Origin: Gammaproteobacteria bacterium | GTDB lineage: Bacteria; Pseudomonadota; Gammaproteobacteria; Pseudomonadales; Halieaceae | Length of the DNA stretch: 64,000 nt | Direction of reading: 5' to 3' | Assembly: GCA_030427485.1 (NCBI GenBank) | Contig: JAUICG010000015.1 | Coordinates: forward strand, 1-64,000 | Shown: positions 53,592-61,994 of the stretch, piece after piece | Numbering within the stretch: position 1 is the stretch's first letter | Layout: each line of letters begins with the position of its first letter | The notes under the pieces: generated by a model | Database searches by the model: none | The model's input: only the letters and a program-made list of their open reading frames with translations | Told to the model about the DNA's origin: nothing | Made by a program: the position numbers and the translations under genes

Positions 53592-55127
53592 TCAATCCCG
53601 TCCCAGCCTCGCGGCGACGATACGGGCAATCTCGCGCCGCGCGACCTTGTTACTGTGTAGCATGGGAACCTCCTCGCGGCTGAAGATCACATACTCTCGC
53701 GGCACCTTGAAGCTGGACAGGCGCCGGTTCAGTTCCTCGCGAATCGCTTCCGTATCCAGTGCCTGTCCCTCGCGCGGCACCACTGCGGCCACCAGCAACT
53801 GGCCGCGTTCGGCATCGGGGATGCCGACCACGTAGGCCGAGTGCACGCCGTCGAGCTGCTGCAGTTCCAGTTCGACCTCCGCCGGCGACACATTGCTGTT
53901 CGCGGTCTTGATCATGTCGCCATCGCGGCCGACGAACAGGATGCGTGCGCCGTCCGTCACACCCATGTCGCCGGTGTGGTAGAAGCCGTCGGGGGTAAAA
54001 TAGCCTTCCCGTTCCAGCTTGTGCAGCCCCGGCGTCAACGCATAGCCGCGCACCTGGATCTCGCCGCGCTCACCGTCGGCCACGGGATGATTGTTCGCGT
54101 CCACCACCCGCACCTCGAAGCCGTCGGCAATGTGATCCAGCGGCGGGCACAGCGGGTAGCCGGGCACGCGCACCACGTCGGCATAGGAATACGGGCCGAT
54201 CGTCTCCGTCATGCCCAGCCCCCAGATCACCGGCATCGGCGGCATGGCCGCGAGATCGTCGTCGGCCAGCACGCTGCCCATCGCCATACGGCTGTTGCTC
54301 ATCGTGCGTTCGGTGCACACCGTGGTCGCCCCGACTTCCCAGTTGGGAAACAGGAACATCACCAGGCCGCCGATCCAGAACATCGGCAGCGACGCGGGCA
54401 ACGCGAGCCCGCGCTGGATCGTGGGTATCTTCCGGCGGATGTAATGGGTGCGGAACAGCACCGGGCCGTGGTTGTGCTTCACCCCCTTCGGCAGCGCCAT
54501 CGAGCCGGAGGTGTAGATCTCCAGCAACTGGTCACAGGTGTGGATTTCCGACTCGATTTCCCGCAGCAGTGCTTCGCTCACCCTACCGGCCTCGGCGGTC
54601 AGCCAGTCCAGGTTGCGGATTGCGGCGGGCAGCGCCTCCCCGTCGGAGACAATCCAGCGCAGGAAGGGCACCTGCGTCAGGCACAGTTCGGGGCCACAGC
54701 TTGCGAGTTCGGGCAGCGCCTCGCACAGCCGCTCGACATAATCCCTGCCCAGCAGGCTGCGCTGCACCACCAGCCCGGCAATATCCGACTGGCGCAGCAC
54801 GCGCACCAGTTCGTTGGACTTGATCAGGGTGCTGATCGGTATCGCCACGCCCCCCGCGCGCGCGATGCCAGCGAACAGCAGCGCAAACATCGGGCCATTG
54901 CCGTAGATAAAACCGATGCGCGTGCCCTTGCCAACGCCGCGCGCAATCAGCCCGCGCGCGAGTTCCGCGGACTTACGCTCCAGTTCGCGGAAGGAGATCA
55001 CGTCGTCGGGCAGGGTCTCGCCCTTGAACGTCACGGCCGGGTCATCGCCATAGGTGGCCGCAGCGGCGCGCACGAGTTCGGGGAAAGTACGGGCCTGCGT
55101 GGGATCGTCTGCGTCGGGTAGCTTCAT
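53592..55127 (-). CDS. AMP-dependent acyl-CoA synthetase / class I adenylate-forming enzyme
   Basis: 511 aa. The adenylation fold is complete: P-loop TSGSMALPKG (206-215), where TTG is replaced by SMA, then WGLGMTETIGPYSY and the hinge MGVTDGARILFVGRDGDMIK. C-terminal FKVPREYVIFSREEVPML and NKVARRE take the place of the PxxxxGK Lys motif. It likely activates an acid to a CoA thioester or acyl-AMP. It lies 135 bases downstream of the APH kinase gene of the TetR operon and may belong to it. Confidence 0.85.
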   Translation of the reverse strand: MKLPDADDPTQARTFPELVRAAAATYGDDPAVTFKGETLPDDVISFRELERKSAELARGLIARGVGKGTRIGFIYGNGPMFALLFAGIARAGGVAIPISTLIKSNELVRVLRQSDIAGLVVQRSLLGRDYVERLCEALPELASCGPELCLTQVPFLRWIVSDGEALPAAIRNLDWLTAEAGRVSEALLREIESEIHTCDQLLEIYTSGSMALPKGVKHNHGPVLFRTHYIRRKIPTIQRGLALPASLPMFWIGGLVMFLFPNWEVGATTVCTERTMSNSRMAMGSVLADDDLAAMPPMPVIWGLGMTETIGPYSYADVVRVPGYPLCPPLDHIADGFEVRVVDANNHPVADGERGEIQVRGYALTPGLHKLEREGYFTPDGFYHTGDMGVTDGARILFVGRDGDMIKTANSNVSPAEVELELQQLDGVHSAYVVGIPDAERGQLLVAAVVPREGQALDTEAIREELNRRLSSFKVPREYVIFSREEVPMLHSNKVARREIARIVAARLGRD

Positions 55128-55262
55128 CGGTACTTGAGTTTTCCTTCGAGTTTACAACAGGCTTTCGTCCGGGCCGGGTGAAAGCTGCGCCAGACCGTGG
55201 AAACTACCACAGGCACGCCTGTTTTTTGAATGGTATCTGGAGCAACGCGGCAGGCTACTCGA

Positions 55263-56330
55263 TCAGGAGACGATGCCGAGGCGCTGGTAGGACTCGCAGC
55301 GGGTGACCGCGGCTCCCAGGCGCTGAAAATTCTCACGTGTTTTCAACGGGTCCACGCGAGTGGTGATCGCCCAGAGATACAGGCCGTACGGTGTCGCGCG
55401 GCAATACTCCTCCCATGCTTTCGCCATTTCGACCGGCCGGCCGCCGTGCCGGCCCAGCGCATCCAGGTAGTAAGCGAGCAATTCGCGCTCCTGTGATTGC
55501 GCAACCTCCACCGGCAGCACGCAGTTGATGTGATACGCGATATCGATCGCCCAGTTGGCCGACTTGATCAGCTGCCAGTCGGCGAAGCCCGGGCCCGCGT
55601 CCGTGATGTAAACATTGGCGATATGCGTATCGCCGTGCAGCAGGGTTTGGTGGCCCTCATTGCTGTGCCTGGCCAGCGCGCGCAACGCCGCCAGCAGATT
55701 GCTGCCATCCAGCGCCGCCTCGGGCAGGCCTTCGCCGCGGCCGTCGTGCATCTGCTGGTGCAGCCAGTGTTGCGGAAAGTTTCGCGATTCCGCCATCCAG
55801 TCCAGGCCGCGGGGAATCCACCGGTTGGCCTCCAGCAGGTGCGAGGCGGCGTGCAGTCGTGCGATCTGGTCCAGTGTGTCTTGCGCCTGCGCCACCGTGA
55901 ACGGGCTGTGGGTGTCACAGAAACGACCACCGCTGGCGATCACATCTTCCATGATCATGATGGCCCGGCCGGAATCGTCCAGCACGACCGCCGGGCAGCC
56001 CGGCACGCGCATACTGATGTGGGAGGCAATCCCGGTATAGAAGCTGGCTTCCCGGGTAGTGACGGCGCCGGTGGTCGCCGGGTCCAGATCGCTGTCCAGG
56101 AAGCCTTTCACGCAGTAGTGGTGCACCTGTTCGGGATCGCTCGCGAATCGCACAGCGATGCGCACCTTGGCGGCCATCGCCTTCACCACCTCGGTCAGTT
56201 CCACTGAGGCGATCGGTCCGCCGCCGGAGACCGGCGCCAGCGCGGCGGCCAGCCACTGCAGATCAATGGCGGCCTGCAGCGTGTCGGGAACTGTCAAGCC
56301 GGTCGCGATGCTGGTGTCAACCCGGGGCAC
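55263..56330 (-). CDS. APH-type phosphotransferase
   Basis: 355 aa from GTG 56330, 14 bases after the DDN-family gene; the frame continues upstream to 56546 through that gene, so it is not used. Kinase loops are HGDTHIAN (Brenner motif) and FADWQLIK. It resembles the ecdysteroid/choline-kinase-like group of bacterial CHK proteins. In this operon it sits with acyl-CoA and steroid-aldolase-like enzymes, so its substrate may be a hydroxylated intermediate. Not an antibiotic-resistance determinant on this evidence. Confidence 0.83.
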   Translation of the reverse strand: MPRVDTSIATGLTVPDTLQAAIDLQWLAAALAPVSGGGPIASVELTEVVKAMAAKVRIAVRFASDPEQVHHYCVKGFLDSDLDPATTGAVTTREASFYTGIASHISMRVPGCPAVVLDDSGRAIMIMEDVIASGGRFCDTHSPFTVAQAQDTLDQIARLHAASHLLEANRWIPRGLDWMAESRNFPQHWLHQQMHDGRGEGLPEAALDGSNLLAALRALARHSNEGHQTLLHGDTHIANVYITDAGPGFADWQLIKSANWAIDIAYHINCVLPVEVAQSQERELLAYYLDALGRHGGRPVEMAKAWEEYCRATPYGLYLWAITTRVDPLKTRENFQRLGAAVTRCESYQRLGIVS

Positions 56331-56344
56331 TAGATTACCGCCAG

Positions 56345-56791
56345 TTAGCCGTGCGGTGTCAACTTGACCACGGGGATCTTGCGATCCGTGCGCTCCGCGT
56401 ACTGGTCGTAGTTGGGCCACACCTCGTTGACCACTTTCCACAATCGCTCGCGCTCGGCGCCCTGCGCTGTAGTGGCGGTCGCTTTGATCACCCTGTCCTT
56501 CACCTGGATTTCCACTTCCGGTGTCTTTTCCAGGTTGAGGTACCACACGGGGTGTTTGGGCGCGCCGCCCATCGAGGCGACGATGATGTAGTCGTCGCCG
56601 TCGGACGCATAGATCAGCGGCGTGGTCCGTGGCTCGCCGGACCTGCGCCCGATCGTGGTCAGCAGCAGCGCGGTGGCGCCGTTCCAGATGTGCCCGACCT
56701 CGCCGCCGGTCTCGCGGTAGCGCTGCGTGTGGTCCGCATTGAGCAGGCTGTAATCGGGCTGGATGTAGCGTTTTTTGGTATCGTCACTCAT
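56345..56791 (-). CDS. DDN-family (deazaflavin/F420-type) nitroreductase-like protein
   Basis: 148 aa, the usual length. Recognised by LLLTTIGRRSGEPRTTPLIYA and the strand region YIIVASMGGAPKHPVWYLNL, hallmarks of the DDN/Rv3547-like split-barrel family. Known members use coenzyme F420 or quinones; in this context it could reduce a steroid-like double bond. No F420 biosynthesis genes are in the window, so cofactor use is unknown. 30 bases after the amidohydrolase gene. Confidence 0.88.
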   Translation of the reverse strand: MSDDTKKRYIQPDYSLLNADHTQRYRETGGEVGHIWNGATALLLTTIGRRSGEPRTTPLIYASDGDDYIIVASMGGAPKHPVWYLNLEKTPEVEIQVKDRVIKATATTAQGAERERLWKVVNEVWPNYDQYAERTDRKIPVVKLTPHG

Positions 56792-56821
56792 TGCAGTATC
56801 TCCGTCGATTGCACTACCCGT

Positions 56822-58012
56822 TTACTCGCCGACCCGGTACAGGCGCCGCGCGCGCTCGTAGACGATCTCGTTGATGTCGGCCTCGGGAATACCCTCGAAA
56901 TCGCGCTCGATCACCTGCAGCGAATTGGGGAAGGTCGTCTCCGAGTGCGGGTAGTCCGATGACCACATGATGTTCCTCCCGCCCGGCAGGTGGCGGTTGA
57001 GAATGCCCGTGCGGTCGTGGATAAAAGACGCGTAGACGTTCCTGTCCATGAAGAAGCTGGGCTTCTCCTGCAGCGTACTGTCGGTCCAGTAGCGCTGCTT
57101 TTCCCAGGTGCGGTCCATGTACTCCGCCATCCACGCGAGCCAGCCCACGCCGCTTTCGACAATGGCCAGGCGCAGTTTCGGGAAGCGCTGGAAGATACCG
57201 GCGTAGATCAGGATCGCCACCGGCTCCGCCATCGCGGTTTTACTCATCACGAGGTCGGGCAGGAAATGCTGCTTGTTGCCGAAGCGCGGGATGCGCCCGC
57301 CGAGGTGCATCGTGAGGGTGATATCGAGCTCCGACAGGGTCTCCCACAACTGGTCGAATTCCGGGTCGGTGTAGGAACGGTCGCCGTGGATATTGCCGGT
57401 GAGCGCCAGCGCCTGGGCGTTGAAGCCGCCCACACCCGGGCCCTCCTTCGCTTGCGGGAACGCGGGAATGTTGATCGTGCGAAAGCCCAGCTTCGCGAGA
57501 TTGCGGATCATCGCGATGGTCTCATCGACCTCGCGCATCGGCACGTAGCCCACCGGGACGAGTCGCTTGCGGTCGGCGCCGGCGAAATCCCACACCCAGC
57601 GGTTGTAAGCGTCGAAGCTGGCGGTGTACAGCTCGGCATCCGCCGTGCCCAGCGGGCCGCCGCCGAACAATACCGCCGCGTCCATGCCGTCGGTGCTCAT
57701 GTCTTCAAGGCGCGTTTCGGGCAGCCACACCGGGCGCATCTCGTCGCGCCGACCCACCATCTTGAAGTCCTTGCCGGTGCGGCCGGCCTGGTTGGAGAGC
57801 ATCATCACCGGGCGCTTCTTGCCCTCGAACACGATCCAGTCGTGCTCCTCGCCGTGTTCGATGCAGGGCGCCTTGTCCGCCAGCGCGGCGGGGAGGTAAT
57901 CCTTCCACATTTCGTAGGGCGGATCGATGTGCGCGTCCGCGTCGACGATGTGCCGCTTCGCGGCGGTGCCGCGTTGACTCTCGTCGGCTTTCTTCAGGGC
58001 TGCTGTTGCCAT
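56822..58012 (-). CDS. Amidohydrolase-2 family metal-dependent hydrolase
   Basis: 396 aa; ATG 58012 follows an ideal GGAGGTGAC. The longer frame to 58219 runs through the tandem repeat and is rejected. PF04909 features are HIVDADAHIDPP (metal ligands), then LTMHLGGRIPR, and SDYPHSETTFPNS near the C-terminus with the catalytic Asp. The family includes decarboxylases and hydrolases such as ACMSD and gamma-resorcylate decarboxylase, so hydrolysis or decarboxylation of a ring-cleavage product is plausible. Confidence 0.88.
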   Translation of the reverse strand: MATAALKKADESQRGTAAKRHIVDADAHIDPPYEMWKDYLPAALADKAPCIEHGEEHDWIVFEGKKRPVMMLSNQAGRTGKDFKMVGRRDEMRPVWLPETRLEDMSTDGMDAAVLFGGGPLGTADAELYTASFDAYNRWVWDFAGADRKRLVPVGYVPMREVDETIAMIRNLAKLGFRTINIPAFPQAKEGPGVGGFNAQALALTGNIHGDRSYTDPEFDQLWETLSELDITLTMHLGGRIPRFGNKQHFLPDLVMSKTAMAEPVAILIYAGIFQRFPKLRLAIVESGVGWLAWMAEYMDRTWEKQRYWTDSTLQEKPSFFMDRNVYASFIHDRTGILNRHLPGGRNIMWSSDYPHSETTFPNSLQVIERDFEGIPEADINEIVYERARRLYRVGE

Positions 58013-58074
58013 GTCACCTCCTCCTCGCGATTGGATCGCGTTTTGCATACTTGGGTCACGCGCATTGCTAAGCG

Positions 58075-58572
58075 TTACGCGCCCGGCCTGACGCGGCCCG
58101 GCCGAACGCGGCCCGGCCTGACGCGGCCCGGCCTGAACAGGGGAAGCGTCAGGCCGCTTTCGTGCGGCATCATGACGGCTTCCACCGGCAAATCGACAGC
58201 GACCGTATCCACGGCGCATTCAAGAACCGTACTGTGGTAGAACGGCCCTTCTTCGAGCTGTACGACGGCGATCGCAAAGGGCACCTTATCCCGGGTGGCC
58301 GGCGTGTAGGCGTGGTGTAGCACCGTGTAGGTGTAGACCCGCCCGCGACCGGAGGCCTCCACCCAGTGCATCGCCTCATCGCCGTGCTCGACGCAGCGAC
58401 TGGCGGGCCAGTAGTGGCGCTCGCACTTTGCGCAGCGGTGCAGCAGGAATACACCCGCCTCGCAGCCCTCCCAGAACGGCAGATCCGCCGGGTCGCCGCC
58501 GACCTTGCGGATCGCGGCCAGCAGCGCGTTGCGTTTTTCGAGTTGCGCCTGTTTGTCCATTGCCGTGCTCAC
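58075..58572 (-). CDS. Zn-ribbon OB-fold (DUF35) protein, partner of the thiolase-like protein
   Basis: 165 aa. Its GTG start overlaps the thiolase stop (GTGA). The Zn-ribbon is C47-x2-C50-x9-C60-x2-H63, with His in place of the usual fourth Cys, followed by the OB fold (VYTYTVLHHAYTPAT, PFAIAVVQLEEGP). DUF35 domains bind Ltp2/SCPx-type aldolases or thiolases, as in the ChsH2-Ltp2 complex. After the usual C-terminal LPLFRP, the protein continues as RPGRV repeats encoded by a 15-base tandem repeat, an unusual tail. Confidence 0.87.
   Translation of the reverse strand: MSTAMDKQAQLEKRNALLAAIRKVGGDPADLPFWEGCEAGVFLLHRCAKCERHYWPASRCVEHGDEAMHWVEASGRGRVYTYTVLHHAYTPATRDKVPFAIAVVQLEEGPFYHSTVLECAVDTVAVDLPVEAVMMPHESGLTLPLFRPGRVRPGRVRPGRVRPGA
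58081..58140. repeat. 15-base tandem repeat inside the DUF35 gene end
   Basis: Four 15-base units (58081-58095, 58096-58110, 58111-58125, 58126-58140) of the form GCCCGGCCTGACGCG, the last two to three bases of the fourth diverged. They encode RPGRV-type repeats at the C-terminus of the DUF35 protein, suggesting slippage expansion close to the stop codon. Confidence 0.85.
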
Positions 58573-59708
58573 GGGTTGTTGCCGAGGATCATGCAGGCGT
58601 GCGCCCAGGTGTTCTGTACACCGGCGTTCATGCCGTGGCCGCTGACCAGTGAGGTCGCCGCTTTTTTCAATTGCCCTTCACCGGCCTCACCGCGCAACTG
58701 CAGCACAGCCTCCGCGATACCGGTGAAGCCCGTGGTGTAGTATGCGGACAGTTGCCCACCGCCGGTGTTGGTAGGCATCGCGCCATCCGGCCGCGCACCG
58801 CCTTCGGCGTAGAACGGTCCGCCCTGCCCCGCTTTTATGAACCCGAATGCTTCCAGCTGCATCAGCGGCGAGATCGTGAACGGGTCGTACAGTTGTGCCA
58901 TGTCGATATCCGCGAGCGTCATGCCGGCTTGCGCGAATGCGCGCGCCTTCGCCGGCGCTATGTTGTCGTGGTGCTCGAATACCTCGCCGCTATGCCAGTT
59001 GGCGATGTTGTGACCGGTACCTGCGCCCAATACGTAAACCGGCTTTTTGCGCAGGCTGCGCGCGCGCTCGGCGGACGCGACCAGCACCGCGATACCGCCG
59101 TCGGTATTGCGCGTGCAGTCGAAACGGCGGAACGGGTCAGCGATCATCGGCGAGGCCTGATGCTCGGCCAACGTCAGCGATTTACCAAAGCCCAGCGTTC
59201 CCGGGCGTTTCACCGCGTAATTGCGCTGCGTCACGGCCACCGCGCCGAGGTGTTCAGACGTCGTACCGTAGAGGTGCATGTGCCGCCGCGCGTGAAATGC
59301 GTGCGTCGCCGCGGCGCCGAGCAGCCCGTACAGCGTCGGGTAGCCGTAGCCGTAGGAACCGATGTCGGGCTTACCTGTGATCGCGCTGGCCGATTGCGCC
59401 TCGCCGTACACGCAGGCTACCAGTTCCGCCTGCCCAGACTCGATCAGTGCCTGTGCGGCGATGACGGTGAACACCGGGGTGGCGCCGCCGGTCATCATCG
59501 ACACTGAAAAATTTGGTGACAGACCCATGTAACGCAGGTCCTCGCGCTCGACATGCGCGCGGATATAGCCGTCGATTGCCTCGCGCGGCAGGCCGGCGTC
59601 GGCGAGCGCGAGGTCCACCGCCCGCGCACGTAACTCACGCCCTTCCAGGCCGAGTCCCACACCCTGTTCGGTGATCCCGAGACCGACGATTGCACAGCGC
59701 CCGCGCAT
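58569..59708 (-). CDS. Thiolase-fold steroid side-chain aldolase-like protein (Ltp2/SCPx-like, Cys-less)
   Basis: 379 aa. The thiolase fold is clear, but the nucleophile motif is TGGATP (73-78), with Ala76 at the Cys position, and the conserved GHP of thiolases is YYT (Tyr323-Tyr324). LYDPFT (273-278) is kept. Loss of Cys and His with Tyr in the active site is typical of retro-aldolases such as Ltp2, which cleave 17-hydroxy-pregnenone-carboxyl-CoA. The coupled DUF35 partner supports this. It would release acetyl- or propionyl-CoA and a ketone. The exact substrate is not assignable. Confidence 0.86.
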   Translation of the reverse strand: MRGRCAIVGLGITEQGVGLGLEGRELRARAVDLALADAGLPREAIDGYIRAHVEREDLRYMGLSPNFSVSMMTGGATPVFTVIAAQALIESGQAELVACVYGEAQSASAITGKPDIGSYGYGYPTLYGLLGAAATHAFHARRHMHLYGTTSEHLGAVAVTQRNYAVKRPGTLGFGKSLTLAEHQASPMIADPFRRFDCTRNTDGGIAVLVASAERARSLRKKPVYVLGAGTGHNIANWHSGEVFEHHDNIAPAKARAFAQAGMTLADIDMAQLYDPFTISPLMQLEAFGFIKAGQGGPFYAEGGARPDGAMPTNTGGGQLSAYYTTGFTGIAEAVLQLRGEAGEGQLKKAATSLVSGHGMNAGVQNTWAHACMILGNNP

Positions 59709-59719
59709 TCTGTATACCC

Positions 59720-60499
59720 TCAGCGGCTCATCGGCTTACCGGCGGAAAGCCCGCCGTCCACCGGCAGATTCACGCCGGTGATATTGGATGCAAGGTCCGA
59801 AGCGAGGAACAACGCGGCCGATGCGCATTCTTCCGGTGCGATCACGCGTCCGAGCGGATGGTAGCCGGCCGTGTGCTGCCGAGCCGCCTCCGAGGCTTTC
59901 AACACGCCGCCGCCGAAATTGGTCGGCATCGCCGCCGGGCAGACCGAATTCACGCGGATTCCCCTGGGCGCCACTTCCAGCGCCAGGCCGCGCGTCAGGC
60001 TGGTCACCGCGCCCTTCGACGAACCGTAGAGCACGCCGCCGAAGCCAATCAACCCGGCCACCGAGGCCGTGATCACGATCGCTCCGCCGCCGCCCTGCGC
60101 CTCGAACTGGCGGATCGCCGACTGGCAGCCATGCAGTACCCCGCCGAGGTTGACGGCAGTGAGCTTCTGCATATCCGCGTCGGTGGCATCCATGAAGGTC
60201 TGGCCGGGCTGCGTGGTGATACCTGCGTTGTTGTACATCACGTCGAGGCGCCCGTAAGCGTCCACGGCAGCCCGCACCATCGCATCGACGGCGGCCATGT
60301 CGGTGACGTTGCACTCCACCGCGATTGCACTGCCGCCGGCCTTTACGACCTCTCCCGCGACCGCCTCCACAGCCTCGTGGTCGATATCCGCTGCCACCAC
60401 TTTCGCGCCGTGCTCGGCGAACAGCAGCGCGGCGGCGCGGCCCACGCCGGAACCGGCGCCGGTGATAATCGCGACCTTGTCGTGCAGTAATCCTTGCAT
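59720..60499 (-). CDS. Short-chain dehydrogenase/reductase
   Basis: 259 aa, classical SDR. TGAGSGVG (13-20) binds NAD(P), NNAGI is the structural motif, and the active site reads ITASVAGL with YGSSK as YxxxK. C-terminal ITGVNLPVDGGLSAG is also typical. An Asp after the first strand (AADID) suggests NAD preference. It probably oxidises a hydroxyl in the same pathway. Tightly placed, 3 bases after the aldehyde dehydrogenase stop and 11 bases before the thiolase-like gene. Confidence 0.9.
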   Translation of the reverse strand: MQGLLHDKVAIITGAGSGVGRAAALLFAEHGAKVVAADIDHEAVEAVAGEVVKAGGSAIAVECNVTDMAAVDAMVRAAVDAYGRLDVMYNNAGITTQPGQTFMDATDADMQKLTAVNLGGVLHGCQSAIRQFEAQGGGGAIVITASVAGLIGFGGVLYGSSKGAVTSLTRGLALEVAPRGIRVNSVCPAAMPTNFGGGVLKASEAARQHTAGYHPLGRVIAPEECASAALFLASDLASNITGVNLPVDGGLSAGKPMSR

Positions 60500-60502
60500 T
60501 GC

Positions 60503-61978
60503 CTACTTACCCCCAATGTTCAGACAGGTGAGTTGTTGATAGATGCGCAGCCCCTCGACGCCGCGCTCACGGCCGATGCCGCTCAGGCGCTGGCCGCCGG
60601 ACGAGGCGTAGGCGCTCATCAGGCCGGCGTTGACGTTGACCGTGCCGCTGTTGATACGCAGCGCCACATCCAGTGCCGCCTTCCTGTCATTGCCGTGCAC
60701 GTAGCCGGACAGGCCGAAGCGCGACTCGTTGGCCATCGCAACCGCGTGGTCGAGGTCGCGGTACCCGATCACCGACACCACCGGCCCGAAGATCTCATCC
60801 TGCGCGGCGGGGTTGCCATTGTCCGGGAGATCCAGCACGGTCGGTTGGTAGTAGAAACCTCCGCCCAAGCCCTCCGGGCGCGCGCCGCCGGCGACCACCG
60901 TACCGCCGTGCTCGATTGCGGCATTCACGTAATACGCGCAGCGTTCGACCTGTGCGCGGCTGATCAGCGGCCCCATCTGCGTATCGGCGGCATCCGCGGC
61001 ACCAACCCTGATCGAGCCGATGGCGCCAGCCAGTTGCGGCAGCAGTTCGGCCTTGCTCTCCTCGGGCACGAAGAGGCGCGTACCCAGCGCGCAGCCCTGG
61101 CCGGCGTGCGCCATGCAAACGCCCATCGCGGCGGGGATGACCTGGTCCAGCGCGTCGGGCAGGAAAACCTGCGCGGACTTGCCGCCCAGTTCGAGCTGCA
61201 GGCGCTTCATCGTGGACGCCGCCTGCACCATGATCTGCTCACCGACGGCAGTGGAACCGGTGAACGCCACCATGTCCACCGCGGGGTGGGTGCTGAGCAA
61301 CTTACCGCCATCCAGACCCGCCTCCAGTACAATGTTCAGCACGCCGGGTGGCAGTTCAGCTTCAAGCGCCGCCTCGGCAATCACCATCGCCGACAGCGGC
61401 GTCAGGGGGCTGGGGCGCAGCACCAGCGTATTGCCGGCGATCAGCGCGGGCACGGTTTTCCATAGCGCGGTGTAGAACGGGAAGTTGTAAGCGGCAATGC
61501 CGGCGACCACCCCGACCGGCGTGTAGCGGCGCAGGCTCTGCACCACCTGCCCCATCGGGTTGATACGCTCGCTTAACGGCAGCGGGTTTTCTTCCACTTC
61601 AGGTAGCGAGAGATATAACTGCAGTGTGTCCCCGGCCTGCTTCAGGGGCGCCAGCACCTGCGCCATCATCACCCCGCTGTGCCGTGGGCAGCCCGCTTCG
61701 CGCACGACGAGGTCGGTAATCCATTCGCGCCGCGCCGCCAGTGCGCCGACGAAGCGGCCGAGCGCCGCGGCGCGGTCATTCGCGGGCAGCCCGCTCCAGA
61801 CGCCGCTGTCATACGCGGTGCGCGCACAGTGGATGGCTGCCTCGATCTGGCCCGTATCCAGCCCCGGCAGCCGCGCAAACACCTCGCCCGTGGAGGGGTC
61901 ATCCACCGCGATCTCGGCACCGGTCCCCGCGACCCGTTCACCGTTGATGAAGCCCGCGTGTTCGCTTATTGTCTGCAC
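60503..61978 (-). CDS. NAD(P)-dependent aldehyde dehydrogenase
   Basis: 491 aa, normal length. Catalytic Asn165 (AYNFPF), cofactor loop FTGSTAVG (239-246), general base Glu263 (LELGGKS) and nucleophile Cys296 (GQGCALG) are all present. Oxidises an aldehyde, perhaps a P450-derived terminal aldehyde or a side-chain product, to acid. The gene lies 16 bases after the P450 stop, so coupling with the P450 in stepwise oxidation of a methyl or alcohol group is likely. Confidence 0.93.
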   Translation of the reverse strand: MQTISEHAGFINGERVAGTGAEIAVDDPSTGEVFARLPGLDTGQIEAAIHCARTAYDSGVWSGLPANDRAAALGRFVGALAARREWITDLVVREAGCPRHSGVMMAQVLAPLKQAGDTLQLYLSLPEVEENPLPLSERINPMGQVVQSLRRYTPVGVVAGIAAYNFPFYTALWKTVPALIAGNTLVLRPSPLTPLSAMVIAEAALEAELPPGVLNIVLEAGLDGGKLLSTHPAVDMVAFTGSTAVGEQIMVQAASTMKRLQLELGGKSAQVFLPDALDQVIPAAMGVCMAHAGQGCALGTRLFVPEESKAELLPQLAGAIGSIRVGAADAADTQMGPLISRAQVERCAYYVNAAIEHGGTVVAGGARPEGLGGGFYYQPTVLDLPDNGNPAAQDEIFGPVVSVIGYRDLDHAVAMANESRFGLSGYVHGNDRKAALDVALRINSGTVNVNAGLMSAYASSGGQRLSGIGRERGVEGLRIYQQLTCLNIGGK

Positions 61979-61994
61979 GCCTTTTACTCCCCGC

